NCBI RefSeq assembly: GCF_000717475.1
Contig: NZ_JPIK01000004.1
Location: forward strand, 141,841 to 205,840
Origin: Desulfonatronum thiodismutans
Lineage (GTDB): Bacteria; Desulfobacterota; Desulfovibrionia; Desulfovibrionales; Desulfonatronaceae
Reading direction: 5' to 3'
Length of the DNA stretch: 64,000 nt
The notes beneath the pieces were generated by a model. It made no database searches. It worked only from the letters and a program-made list of their open reading frames with translations, and was not told where the DNA came from. This document shows, piece after piece, positions 1-8,229 of this stretch (position 1 is the stretch's first letter; the number at the start of each line of letters is the position of its first letter). Both the position numbers and the translations under genes were made by a program.

Positions 1-153
1 CTCAAGCAAAAAAACGGCTATATTCTGGCCCAGGACGACGCCAGCTGCGTGGTGTACGGCATGCCCAAGGCCATCGTGGACGCCGGTTTGGCGGATGAAG
101 TCCTGGATATCGACGACATCGCCCAGGGCATCATGAACGCCTTGTATCGGTGA
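1..153 (+). CDS. cheB: CheB chemotaxis methylesterase, C-terminal end (partial)
   Basis: The reading frame enters from the left edge and stops at the TGA at 151–153; 50 residues are visible. The stretch AQDDASCVVYGMPKAIVDAG matches the end of the CheB methylesterase domain, where the Gln-Asp/Glu-x-Ser and GMP-K motifs lie near the active site. CheB removes methyl groups from chemoreceptor glutamates when phosphorylated. Most of the protein, including the receiver domain and catalytic Ser/His, lies outside the window, so only family membership can be judged. Confidence 0.85.
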   Translation, partial: LKQKNGYILAQDDASCVVYGMPKAIVDAGLADEVLDIDDIAQGIMNALYR

Positions 154-167
154 GACGACGCAACCCC

Positions 168-196
168 TTGGCAGCGCCGAACCTTTGTGCTATTAT
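168..196 (+). promoter_or_regulatory. sigma-70-type promoter of ppaC
   Basis: TTGGCA at 168–173 and TATTAT at 191–196 are separated by exactly 17 bases, a near-consensus vegetative promoter. It lies about 70 bases before the ppaC start and follows the cheB stop, so ppaC is probably transcribed on its own. The call rests on consensus match only. Confidence 0.6.
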
Positions 197-267
197 GCAC
201 AAGCTTTTTTTGAGGATAACGACAACGGTTCCGAATCACCATGAAAATGTAACAGAGGAGGTCATGA

Positions 268-1191
268 ATGGCTGTTTATGTTGTAGGACACAAGAGTCCC
301 GATAGCGACTCGGTTTGCGCGGCGATCGCCTTGGCGGACCTGAAGAGCAAGCTCGGCGTGGAAGCCAAGCCGGCCGCCCAGGGCGAACTCAATCCGGAAA
401 CCAAGTTCGTGCTGAACAAGTTCGGCGTCGGTGCTCCGGAAATCGTCACGGACGCCGAAGGCAAGCAGATCTTCCTGGTCGACCACTCCGACCTCGCCCA
501 AAGCCTGGACAACCTGGGCAAGGCTGAAATCCTGGGCGTCGTGGACCACCACAAGCTGGGCGACGTCACCACCCCCAACCCCATCGAAGCCTGGATCTGG
601 CCGGTAGGCTGCACCTGTACCGTGATCAAAGCCATGTACGACTTCCACGGCGTGGAAATTCCCAAGAGCATCGCCGGAATCATGCTCTGCGCCATTGTCA
701 GCGACACGGTCATCTTCAAGTCCGCCACCTGCACCCCCAAGGACGTCGAAGTCGCGGACGCCCTGGCCAAGATCGCCGGCGTGGCCGACACCAAGGCCCT
801 GGGCCTGGAGATGTTCAAGGTCAAGTCCGCGGTTGAAGGCACCCCGATCCGGGAGTTGGTCTTCCGGGACTACAAGGACTTCAGCATGAGCGGCACCAAA
901 GTCGGCATCGGCCAGTTGGAGGTCGTGGACCTGTCCCTGCTGGACGGCGTCAAGGACGCCCTGTACGAGGACATCCAGAAGGTCAAGGCCGAGAAGGGCA
1001 ACCACAGCGTCTTCCTGCTGCTCACCGACATCATGAAGGAAGGCTCGGAAATGCTCATCGCCTCCGATGATCCTTCCGTTGTCCAGAAAGCCTTCGGCAA
1101 GGCCCCCGAAGGCCACAAGGTCTGGCTGGACGGCGTGATGAGCCGTAAGAAACAGGTCGTGCCGAATTTCGAAAAAGCCTTTGCCGGCTGA
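268..1191 (+). CDS. ppaC: Manganese-dependent inorganic pyrophosphatase
   Basis: A 307-residue family II (DHH) pyrophosphatase that hydrolyses PPi to two phosphates, pulling biosynthetic reactions forward; in sulfate reducers PPi is made in large amounts by sulfate activation. Visible metal ligands: GHKSPDSDS near residue 7, VDHSD near 71, and the DHH signature VVDHHKLGD near 91. The C-terminal DHHA2 part ends with the SRKKQVVP phosphate-binding motif. Length is normal for the family. A strong AGAGGAGG Shine–Dalgarno lies at 254–261. The gene has its own promoter upstream and a strong terminator downstream, so it appears monocistronic. Confidence 0.97.
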   Translation: MAVYVVGHKSPDSDSVCAAIALADLKSKLGVEAKPAAQGELNPETKFVLNKFGVGAPEIVTDAEGKQIFLVDHSDLAQSLDNLGKAEILGVVDHHKLGDVTTPNPIEAWIWPVGCTCTVIKAMYDFHGVEIPKSIAGIMLCAIVSDTVIFKSATCTPKDVEVADALAKIAGVADTKALGLEMFKVKSAVEGTPIRELVFRDYKDFSMSGTKVGIGQLEVVDLSLLDGVKDALYEDIQKVKAEKGNHSVFLLLTDIMKEGSEMLIASDDPSVVQKAFGKAPEGHKVWLDGVMSRKKQVVPNFEKAFAG

Positions 1192-1214
1192 TCACGAACA
1201 AGCGCAAACGCATC

Positions 1215-1257
1215 AAAAAAGCCCGGGCAATGAACCATTGCCCGGGCTTTTTTTTTC
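1215..1257 (+). terminator. Rho-independent terminator after ppaC
   Basis: An 11–12 bp perfect GC-rich stem (GCCCGGGCAAT with ATTGCCCGGGC) with a short loop, preceded by six A and followed by nine T. The A and T runs on both sides make it able to terminate both ppaC and the convergent comEA-like gene. Confidence 0.93.
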
Positions 1258-1290
1258 GTTCCGCGCCGCGTACGACGCGCGGAGCAAAAC

Positions 1291-1572
1291 TCATTCCACC
1301 GTGAGATAATCCTTCATCTTCTCAAAAGTCGCATCCCCTATCCCGCTCACCTTCTTGATGTCTTCGACGGCTTCAAAAGGGGTCTGCTCGCGATATTCAA
1401 TGATGCGCTGCGCCAAAGCGGGTCCGATCCCCGGCAATGTCTGCAACAACTCGATGGGAGCTTCATTGATGTTGACCTTGGTCTGGGCCTCGACCGCGGA
1501 AGAGTTGAGAGCCAGGCACAGCACCATGGCGACGAGCCAAACACCGAGAATGCCTTTGAAAACACGTTGCAT
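1291..1572 (-). CDS. ComEA-like helix-hairpin-helix protein, secreted
   Basis: A 93-residue protein with an N-terminal signal peptide/membrane segment (about residues 5–29) followed by one (HhH)2 DNA-binding domain: VNINEAP then LLQTLPGIGPALAQRIIEYR and VSGIGDATFEKM. This is the ComEA-related family that binds DNA at the outer face of the inner membrane and supports DNA uptake in competent species. The start at 1572 is chosen because AAAGGAGG lies 6–13 bases upstream; an in-frame extension to 1680 has no ribosome site. It stands alone, without other competence genes nearby, although type IV pilus genes occur 30 kb away. A role in uptake is possible but not shown. Confidence 0.88.
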   Translation of the reverse strand: MQRVFKGILGVWLVAMVLCLALNSSAVEAQTKVNINEAPIELLQTLPGIGPALAQRIIEYREQTPFEAVEDIKKVSGIGDATFEKMKDYLTVE

Positions 1573-1692
1573 ACCACTTACCTCCTTTGAAACTGTGAGA
1601 GACAAAGGGCCGTGGGCGACAATCACCCGATGACCGTTTGCATTTTCCGTTACCGACAACCAGCGAAAAATGCAACGCATGGCAACTTCCGC

Positions 1693-1812
1693 GGCTGTTC
1701 AAAAACCTCGATGGTAAGGCGCAAAAAAAAGCTCAAGCCCGAAGCGTATTATGTCATACGTGAGGGTTTGAGCTTTTTGCGGCAACGCAACCAGCTGGGA
1801 TTTTCAACAGTC
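1693..1812. repeat. 120-bp imperfect palindromic element
   Basis: The ends CTGTTCAAAAA (1695) and TTTTCAACAG (1801–1810) are inverted relatives, and the core pairs AAAAAGCTCAAGCCC (from 1724) with GGGTTTGAGCTTTTT (to about 1781). The whole element folds into one long hairpin lying between the copZ-like and comEA-like genes, both on the minus strand. It resembles intergenic palindromes dispersed in Desulfovibrionales genomes. No second copy was found in this window. The A/T runs around the central stem could also give it terminator activity. Confidence 0.6.
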
Positions 1813-1814
1813 CG

Positions 1815-2012
1815 CTATCCCAGGTCGTGCCCGGCCTTCTGCAACGCCTCCCGGATGACATCCCTGGAGACCGGCTTGGCTTCCGTAAATTGGGCCTCGC
1901 CCTTGTCCAGAAAAACCTGGACATCCTGAATCCCCTCGATACCGTTCAGCGCCTTGGTCACCGCGTTCACGCAGTGCTGGCAAGACATGCCCGTCACCTT
2001 GATCGTCGTCAT
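1815..2012 (-). CDS. Heavy-metal-associated (HMA) domain protein, CopZ-like
   Basis: A 65-residue single HMA domain with the metal-binding motif GMSCQHC at residues 8–14. Such proteins carry Cu(I) or related soft metals and pass them to P-type ATPases. Its ATG overlaps the hisA stop (ATGA, 2009–2012) and the Shine–Dalgarno AAGGAGG lies within the end of hisA, so it is translationally coupled as the last gene of the hisB operon. No metal ATPase or regulator is near, so metal specificity cannot be assigned. Confidence 0.9.
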   Translation of the reverse strand: MTTIKVTGMSCQHCVNAVTKALNGIEGIQDVQVFLDKGEAQFTEAKPVSRDVIREALQKAGHDLG

Positions 2013-2773
2013 CTCGCACCTCCTTGTGCATTTTCGTCATTTGCCTTCCGCCCCGCGATCCAGGCCAGGGCTTCCGGAAAATCCAGGGTGCCCTCGTAGA
2101 TGGCCCGACCGGTGATGATCCCTTCCAGTCCTTGATTCGACAGCGGGAACAGTGCCTGAACATCTTCCAATTTGGTCACCCCGCCCGCGGCGATGACCGG
2201 GATGTCGGTACTCCGGACGAGCTGCTCCATGGCCGGAAGGTTCACGCCGCTGTGCATCCCGTCCCGACTGATGTCCGTATAGATGATGAAGGCCGCGCCC
2301 TGCTCTTCCAAACGAGGCAGAACCTGCTCCACGGTCAGACCGCTGTCCGCCACCCAGCCTTTGGTCTTCAGCATCCCGTCCACCGCGTCCAGGGACACGC
2401 CGATTCGCCCCGGCAAGGCCGCGCAGAGTTCCCCGAAGGCTTCGGGCTCTTCCAAGGCCATGGTGCCGATGATCAGCCGCCGTACCCCGGCTTCCAGGTA
2501 GCGCTGCGCGGTCGTCAGGTCGCGAATCCCGCCGCCGAGCTGCACCGGGATCGAAACCTCGGCGCAAATCCGCTTGATCAGTTCAAAATTTACCGGCAAA
2601 CCGTCAAACGCGCCGTCCAGATCCACCAGATGCAGCCAAGCCGCGCCCAGGTCCGCCCAGTGCCGCGCCATGGCCGCCGGGTCCGGAGAAAAAACCGTGA
2701 CGTCGTCCGCCCGGCCCTGGCGCAGTCTGACGCATTGCCCGTTCTTGATATCAACCGCGGGAAAAAGAATCAT
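2009..2773 (-). CDS. hisA: HisA, ProFAR isomerase of histidine synthesis
   Basis: 254-residue (beta/alpha)8 enzyme that isomerises ProFAR to PRFAR in histidine biosynthesis. The catalytic Asp8 lies in [12 protein letters not shown], and the second acid is in YTDISRDGM near residue 130. The two phosphate-binding loops are LGGGIR near residue 80 and IAAGGV near 195. The start overlaps the stop of the upstream lipoprotein gene (ATGA at 2770–2773), and its end overlaps the HMA gene. In this operon hisB and hisA are separated by an unrelated lipoprotein gene. Confidence 0.97.
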   Translation of the reverse strand: MILFPAVDIKNGQCVRLRQGRADDVTVFSPDPAAMARHWADLGAAWLHLVDLDGAFDGLPVNFELIKRICAEVSIPVQLGGGIRDLTTAQRYLEAGVRRLIIGTMALEEPEAFGELCAALPGRIGVSLDAVDGMLKTKGWVADSGLTVEQVLPRLEEQGAAFIIYTDISRDGMHSGVNLPAMEQLVRSTDIPVIAAGGVTKLEDVQALFPLSNQGLEGIITGRAIYEGTLDFPEALAWIAGRKANDENAQGGAR

Positions 2774-3420
2774 AAGCCCATCTCCCGCAATCCTTCACGC
2801 AGCCCGTCGCGGATCAGCTCCTTGGCGGGCAGCCACTTTCCACCGCGCCGAAAAAATTTGTCGGCCTGCAACAGGTCTTCGCTCAGGGAGCGCTGCCGTT
2901 CGTCGTACTGGAAACGAGCCGCGACGTACCTGTTCTGGATGTCCAGCAGGGTCAGCTCCATCACGACCATGCCCGGCTCGGTCACGCCCCACTCACCGCC
3001 CTCTCGCTCCTTCCACTCCAGCACCTGGGGAATCAAGAGATAATCGGTCTGAACGCATTGGCCGACTTCCATCCAATAGCGCAGCCCGGAGACACCGGCC
3101 TGCTCCGCGCCCATTCTGGACAGAACCAGCTCCTGGCACTGCCTGGTGGCCTCGGTCCCGAGAAAGGGCCGATCCTCCTTGGCCCGCAGCAGGTCGGCCA
3201 GCATGCCGTCCAACTCTTCCAACAGTTCCGGCGACAGGGTGACGGATTTGTCCGCGCGGGTGCTGGAAAGCATCTGCCACCCCTGGTGGGGCTGGTGGAA
3301 CCCGGCCACTCCCACCGTGTCCTGGGAGGGTAACGGTGTCCCGGCGGGCTTGGGAGCGCATCCGGTCAGAAGCAGAATCATGCAGCACAGATATGGAATT
3401 AATGAAAAACGACTCAACAT
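2770..3420 (-). CDS. Lipoprotein of unknown function between hisB and hisA
   Basis: 216 residues starting with a lipoprotein signal whose lipobox is LLTGC (Cys about residue 21), so it is probably anchored to a membrane facing the periplasm. The mature part is mixed alpha/beta, with [16 protein letters not shown] near residue 62 and a segment ending in REGLREM. The start at 3420 is preferred because it fits the signal peptide and lies two bases after the hisB stop; the longer open frame to 3552 lies inside hisB. The layout resembles small secreted lipoproteins that predict peptidoglycan or outer-membrane roles, but I cannot name a family. Four-base overlap with hisA implies co-translation. 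Confidence 0.8.
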   Translation of the reverse strand: MLSRFSLIPYLCCMILLLTGCAPKPAGTPLPSQDTVGVAGFHQPHQGWQMLSSTRADKSVTLSPELLEELDGMLADLLRAKEDRPFLGTEATRQCQELVLSRMGAEQAGVSGLRYWMEVGQCVQTDYLLIPQVLEWKEREGGEWGVTEPGMVVMELTLLDIQNRYVAARFQYDERQRSLSEDLLQADKFFRRGGKWLPAKELIRDGLREGLREMGL

Positions 3421-3421
3421 A

Positions 3422-4009
3422 TCAACAACTTCCTTTGGTGCTCGGCACACCGGTACGAGTCCTGGATACGGCTTGACGCAGGGCCATGCCAAGAGCCTTG
3501 AACGCCCCTTCCACGAGATGGTGGCCGTTGCGGCCGTAGCGATACTGAACATGCAGATTCATGCGGGCTTCCTGGGCCAGGGACTTGAAAAACTCCCGCC
3601 AGACGTCCTTTTCCTCTCCGGCGATCAGAGCAGGCAGAGGGTCGTCGGCGTACACCAGATACGGCCTGCCCGAGAGGTCCACCACGACTTCCACCAAGGC
3701 CTCGTCCATGGGCACCACCGCGGAGCCCAGTCGGACGATCCCGACCTTGTCCCCCAGGGCGTCCGAGAGAGCCTTGCCCAGGGCCAGGCCTACGTCTTCC
3801 AGGCTGTGGTGCGCGTCAATGTGCAGATCCCCGGCGCAGGTCAGGTTCAGGTCGAAGTCCGCCCAAAAGGCCAAAAGATGCAGCATGTGATCGGCGAAGC
3901 CGACGCCGGTCTGAATATGGGTTGCTCCGGAACCGTCCAGAACCAGCTCCAGCTTGATGGATGTTTCCTTGGTCGTCCGCTCGATAGCGGCTTTGCGAAT
4001 CTCGTGCAT
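3422..4009 (-). CDS. hisB: HisB, imidazoleglycerol-phosphate dehydratase
   Basis: A 195-residue monofunctional IGP dehydratase catalysing the sixth step of histidine synthesis. Metal-binding motifs are visible: [13 protein letters not shown] near residue 38, [18 protein letters not shown] near 63–79, and [18 protein letters not shown] near 155–172. It lacks the phosphatase domain found in enterobacterial HisB, as is usual outside gamma-proteobacteria. It is first in an operon with the lipoprotein, hisA and the HMA gene. A MITE begins 26 bases upstream of its start codon, so its native promoter has been separated or replaced. Confidence 0.97.
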   Translation of the reverse strand: MHEIRKAAIERTTKETSIKLELVLDGSGATHIQTGVGFADHMLHLLAFWADFDLNLTCAGDLHIDAHHSLEDVGLALGKALSDALGDKVGIVRLGSAVVPMDEALVEVVVDLSGRPYLVYADDPLPALIAGEEKDVWREFFKSLAQEARMNLHVQYRYGRNGHHLVEGAFKALGMALRQAVSRTRTGVPSTKGSC

Positions 4010-4034
4010 ATACCGTGTCCCGCCTTGCGTTTTG

Positions 4035-4187
4035 GTAACTATTCAGCTCATCCGAGGAAATACGGCCTGGATACCCGCCTTCGCGGGTATGACTGATTGG
4101 GAGGCGGCATGGAAAACACGTCATTCCCGCGAAGGCGGGAATCCAGCGTCGGAAATAAGCTCAACTCAGGATTTACTGAGTAGTTAC
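4035..4187. mobile_element. 153-bp MITE, copy 1, upstream of hisB
   Basis: Ends are inverted repeats: GTAACTATTCAG at the left and, read on the other strand, GTAACTACTCAG at the right (one mismatch in 12). It is bounded by a perfect 8-bp direct repeat GCGTTTTG (4027–4034 and 4188–4195), a target duplication. Inside are two REP-like hairpins (about 4069–4094 and 4119–4146) built on CCCGCCTTCGCGGG. A second copy, 153 bp and about 97% identical (5 differences by eye), lies inverted at 30873–31025 with its own 8-bp duplication. It encodes no protein and must be moved by a transposase elsewhere. Confidence 0.93.
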
Positions 4188-4260
4188 GCGTTTTGATGAA
4201 AAAAGGACGTTTTCTCCCGGAAGACGACCGCTGTCAATGTACTCGCCCGACGCCTCCCGG

Positions 4261-4797
4261 TCAGCCGGGACAAACGCCCAGCTTCACCCGGTAGCCATGG
4301 CGCAGTGCGGTCAATTGGGCTTGCAGGGCCGGATCGGCGTAGTCCCGGAAGGTCCAGGGCAAAGAGCGCCACTGTCCGCCTTGAAAAATCAGTGTCAGGT
4401 CGGCAAAGACGCCTTGGCCGAGATAGACGCGATGGGTGAAGTTCTTGCCCGTGGCCAGCACGAATCGCTCCTGGGTCAACAGCCCCGGGTCCAAGTTAAA
4501 CAAGCGGTTGCCGTCCCGGACATGACGCTGCTCCAGTTCATGGGCCCACAACTTGATCTCCCGCAACCGATCCTGTGGGACAACCTGGGCAAACCCGAGC
4601 AACCGGCGCTCCAAGGGCGCTCCAAACTCCTCCTGGTAATACGTCGTTGCCGTAAACGGCAGCGGCTCCCCCACGCTTTCCAGCGGACCGAGGTACGCCT
4701 CCAGATCGGATCGCAATCCCGGCCAGAAAACGTCCCAGCGGGCGCTGAACAGGGATAATACCACCAGGGCCGGAAGAGGTTCCTTGGGAATGCTCAT
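4261..4797 (-). CDS. DUF4416 family protein
   Basis: 178 residues matching the DUF4416 family by pattern: TTYYQEEFGAPLERRLLGF, then EIKLWAHELEQRH, RLFNLDPGLLTQERFVLAT and NFTHRVYLGQGVFADLTLI, ending with a PWTFRDYADP segment. The function of the family is unknown; it is common in Desulfobacterota and other anaerobes and often neighbours core metabolic genes. The full family length is present. It is on the same strand as hisB but is separated from it by the MITE. Confidence 0.85.
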   Translation of the reverse strand: MSIPKEPLPALVVLSLFSARWDVFWPGLRSDLEAYLGPLESVGEPLPFTATTYYQEEFGAPLERRLLGFAQVVPQDRLREIKLWAHELEQRHVRDGNRLFNLDPGLLTQERFVLATGKNFTHRVYLGQGVFADLTLIFQGGQWRSLPWTFRDYADPALQAQLTALRHGYRVKLGVCPG

Positions 4798-4876
4798 GGC
4801 TCAGGCTACGAAGAATGACCTTGAAAGATCGGTCCAAAATGCAACATGCTCAGCAATTCAAACGAAACATCGTTCC

Positions 4877-7831
4877 TCACCGCCCCAGCACCTCCCGGAG
4901 CACGGTCTCCAAATCCCGCAATTGATACGGCTTGCCGAGAAAGCCCTTGGCACCGGCGGACAAAGATTGTCGTCCCTGTCCTTCCGCGGAATAACCGCTG
5001 GCAATCACCACTTTGACCAGCGGGTCGACGCGCAGCAGTTCTTGCAGGCATCTGTACCCACCCATGCCGGGCATATTCAGGTCCAACAGCACCAAATCAA
5101 TCTTCTCCCCCTCCTGGAGGTATGCTTCCAGGGCTTCTTCCCCGCTGGCCGCGTTTTTCACCTTGTACCCCAGCACTTCCAGGACTTCCCGTGTCAAAGC
5201 CCGGATTTCCGACTCATCGTCCACCACCAGGATGGTTTTCTCTTCACCGTGGCCTTCAGGGAGCGTTTTTTTTGGCTCAGCCATCTCTTCCGGCGCATGT
5301 CCATGCGCCGCGGGCAGATAGATTTTGAACACCGTTCCCTGTCCTGGTTCGCTGTAGCACTGGATGGAACCACCGTGGTTCTTGACGATGCCGTACACCG
5401 AGGCCAAACCCAGCCCGGTCCCTTTGCCCACGGTCTTGGTGGTGAAAAAGGGATCGAAGACGTGAATCAGGGTTTTCTTGTCCATGCCGTGGCCCGTATC
5501 CGTGACGGACAGCAGCACATGAGAGCCGGGTTCAGAGCCGGGATGCATCCGGACAAATCCTTCGTCAAGAACCACGTTGTTGGTTTCGATGAGAAACGTT
5601 CCTCCGTCCGGCATGGCGTCCACCGCGTTGTTCGCCAGATTGAGCAACACTTGTTCGATCTGCACCGGATCGGCCAAAAGCGACCAAAGCTCGGGATCAA
5701 GGCGCGTCTCCACGGCGACCATCTTGGGGATGGTCCGCCGCAGCATGCCCGCCACGCCTTCCACTTCCCGGTTCAGGTCCACGGGCACCCGGCATGATTC
5801 CTCCTTACGGCTGAACAAAAGCAATTGCCTGACCAACTGGGCGGCCCGCTCGGTGGATTTCAGCGCCGCCCTCAGACGGACGACGTCCGGATGATCGTCG
5901 GGCTTGCCCGCGAGCAACAGCTCGATATTGCCCCCCAGGGTCTGAAGCAGATTATTGAAGTCGTGGGCCACTCCCCCGGCCAGAATACCCACGGACTCCA
6001 TCTTTTGCGCCTGAAGCAGTTGGGCCTGCATTTTTTCCCGCTCCGCCTCGGCCTGCTTGCGCTCGGTGATATCGTACGCCAATCCGCCCACCGCTCTCCG
6101 TCCGTCGGCCAGGACCAGAGCGAATTTGACGTCGTTCAGCCAACGTTGCTTTTCACCAATGTGGGCCGCGTACTCCAGCTCAACCCTGTCCAGCTCCCCG
6201 GAGAGAATCCGCTCATCCGCCTTCTCAAGCAAATCAGAGGTCGCGGAATCGAAAAGCGCCCTCGCCGAGTCTCCGCCCGCCAGGCTGACGAAGCCGTTCA
6301 TGAGCTCCGCTACGCGCCTGTTTTTGTAAACATGCGCGAGGCTTTCATCCTTGATATAGGCGTACACCGGGGTTTCATCCATAAACGCCTGGAAGCGCTG
6401 CTCGCTTTGCCGCAACCGCTCTTCAGCGGCATACTCATCCGTCACGTCCCGAAACACCAGCACCACGCCGGAGATGCGTCCCTGGCGATCGCGGATGGGG
6501 GCCGCGCTGTCGGCGATCTGGTATTCCACGCCGCCCCTGGAAAGCAGCAGTGTGTGATTGGCCAACCCCACGATCCGGCCGAAATCAATCACCTGATGTA
6601 CGGGATTATCCACGATCTCCCGGGTCCGAGAGTTGACGATGCGGAACACTTCATTCAACGGCTTGCCTTTGGCCTCGTCCAAGGTCCAGCCGCAGAGCTT
6701 TTCCGCGACCTGATTCATGTTGGTCACCAGGCCTCGCGGATCCGTTGCGATCACGCCGTCTCCGATGGAATGCAGGGTTGTGGCGAGGTTTTCCTCGCTG
6801 GCCTGCAGGGCCTGGGTCATCTTTTCCCGCTGGCGGATATTCCAGGCCATCTGCAGGACCAGCGCCAGAAGCACCACGGTAAAGACCGTCAGCACGCCCA
6901 GAAAAATACGGGTCCTGGCGGATAAAGCCGCCTCAGCCAGCTTGCGCTCGGTTTCGTCAAGGATCAGGGACAGCATCACCCGGCGTCCGTCCAGAAGGAC
7001 GACTTCGGCGGACCACAAGGCGTATCTGGGTTCTCCGGCCTTGGTCATGAACTGGATCGGCTCGTCCTTGAAGTACCCCTGCTCCGCTATCTTGGCCACG
7101 ATGCGATCCCGGTCCGCCGGATCGGCCCAGATGCCGACCTCCTTGGACGTTTTACCGATCAGCTCCTCCCTGGCATACCCGAGCATCTCGTTCCAGCGCT
7201 CATTGACGTCCAGAAACAGGCCGGTCTCGATATCCGAAATGACCAGCGGCGCCGGACTGGAGTGAAAGGCCTTGGCGAACCGCTCCTCGGACTGTCTGCG
7301 CTGCGTGATGTCCAGGACGGTAAAGGTCACCCCGGCGGACAGGTCTTCGGAGTTCAAGGGGGTCGAAGAGAGGATGACGTCCAGGACGGCCCCGTCTTTG
7401 CGCAACCAGCGGGTTTCCACGGACCCCGTGCCTTTTTCGGAAATCTGGCGATACTTTTCCCGACCCACGAAGTCGTAGTCCTCCTGCGTGGGGTAGAGCA
7501 TCCGTGCGCTTTGGCCGATCAGCTCCTCCCGGCTGTAGCCGGTCAGCTCCAAAACATAATCGTTGACGCTGGAGATCACCCGGCCTTCCACCATCCCGAT
7601 GCCCGTAGGCGCGGTCTGGAGGATGGTGGCCAAAAGCTGATCGGTCAGCGAATGCCTGTCTGTCCATGTCTCCGCCTCGACCTCGTGGGAAAACGGCGGC
7701 ACGGCAAGCAGCACAAAAAACAGAACCAACAGGCATGTTCTCGACAGCCCGGAAATCAAGACTCCGGTTCCCTGCCTGGCCGCGCCGGAACGAGTCCGAA
7801 TTTCAGGGCATTGATTCTTGGGTGTGGTCAT
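4877..7831 (-). CDS. PAS hybrid sensor histidine kinase with C-terminal receiver
   Basis: 984 residues. Order: hydrophobic segment 31–47, PAS 65–180, PAS 185–298, membrane segment 308–330, PAS 345–470, PAS 475–595, HisKA with His623 in GGVAHDFNNLL, HATPase (N-box NLANNAVDA 731–739; DTGHGM 778), and a receiver 866–984 with Asp917 in LLDLNMPG and Lys967. The two first PAS domains lie between the hydrophobic segments and so may be outside the membrane. The transmitter and receiver are close relatives of those in the kinase at 22131–25979. A Shine–Dalgarno AGGAAA precedes the start. No dedicated DNA-binding response regulator is adjacent, so the output partner is unknown. Confidence 0.93.
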   Translation of the reverse strand: MTTPKNQCPEIRTRSGAARQGTGVLISGLSRTCLLVLFFVLLAVPPFSHEVEAETWTDRHSLTDQLLATILQTAPTGIGMVEGRVISSVNDYVLELTGYSREELIGQSARMLYPTQEDYDFVGREKYRQISEKGTGSVETRWLRKDGAVLDVILSSTPLNSEDLSAGVTFTVLDITQRRQSEERFAKAFHSSPAPLVISDIETGLFLDVNERWNEMLGYAREELIGKTSKEVGIWADPADRDRIVAKIAEQGYFKDEPIQFMTKAGEPRYALWSAEVVLLDGRRVMLSLILDETERKLAEAALSARTRIFLGVLTVFTVVLLALVLQMAWNIRQREKMTQALQASEENLATTLHSIGDGVIATDPRGLVTNMNQVAEKLCGWTLDEAKGKPLNEVFRIVNSRTREIVDNPVHQVIDFGRIVGLANHTLLLSRGGVEYQIADSAAPIRDRQGRISGVVLVFRDVTDEYAAEERLRQSEQRFQAFMDETPVYAYIKDESLAHVYKNRRVAELMNGFVSLAGGDSARALFDSATSDLLEKADERILSGELDRVELEYAAHIGEKQRWLNDVKFALVLADGRRAVGGLAYDITERKQAEAEREKMQAQLLQAQKMESVGILAGGVAHDFNNLLQTLGGNIELLLAGKPDDHPDVVRLRAALKSTERAAQLVRQLLLFSRKEESCRVPVDLNREVEGVAGMLRRTIPKMVAVETRLDPELWSLLADPVQIEQVLLNLANNAVDAMPDGGTFLIETNNVVLDEGFVRMHPGSEPGSHVLLSVTDTGHGMDKKTLIHVFDPFFTTKTVGKGTGLGLASVYGIVKNHGGSIQCYSEPGQGTVFKIYLPAAHGHAPEEMAEPKKTLPEGHGEEKTILVVDDESEIRALTREVLEVLGYKVKNAASGEEALEAYLQEGEKIDLVLLDLNMPGMGGYRCLQELLRVDPLVKVVIASGYSAEGQGRQSLSAGAKGFLGKPYQLRDLETVLREVLGR

Positions 7832-8229
7832 GATGTCAGCCTTTTCCTCGGATCTCGGTGAAATTTGTGCTCATATCGCCAAGGAATCGAAACGAATCCT
7901 TGCTATCTGAAAAACCGGCCAATGACGAGCGTTAATCCGGCAAACCAGTCGGATTCCAACGACGGGAAAACTGACCAAACTGAGAAGTATTCCGGCATCT
8001 TCCCGACTTGAAAATTGGAGTTGATGTTTTAGCCTTATCTTGCCTAAATTGGCACGGGCAAGTTCAGTTAGCCCACCAATTTCATTGCGAGATGCTTCAG
8101 GAGAGGGCGCTGCTCGAAACGACGAGAACAAGGCCTTCCCGATGGATGTCATGATTCCGACCTGCCTCCCCCGGCATGGTTATTCCCCGTCCCCAAAGCG
8201 CATTCATCCCTGCAACAGAGGAGCCGTCC
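7832..8229. other. Divergent intergenic region between two kinase genes
   Basis: About 400 bases separating two divergently read kinase genes, so promoters for both should lie here. I see no near-consensus promoter. A 93-codon open frame on the minus strand (7871–8152) has no ribosome site and a composition unlike a protein. Its segment around 8085–8125 (CATTGCGAGATGCTTCAGG) resembles a degenerate dispersed repeat. Only the AGAGGAG ribosome site at 8215–8221 for the downstream gene is clear. Confidence 0.5.

Noticed and set aside
262..1116. Long minus-strand open frame opposite ppaC
   Set aside because: Shadow frame of a clear gene; composition (VLG, GVG, GDA runs) is that of antisense G+C-rich DNA and no ribosome site is present.
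2024..3043. 339-codon plus-strand frame opposite hisA and the lipoprotein
   Set aside because: Antisense to two well-supported overlapping genes; no domain or start signal.
7871..8152. 93-codon minus-strand frame in the divergent kinase spacer
   Set aside because: No ribosome site and non-protein-like composition; part matches a dispersed-repeat style sequence.
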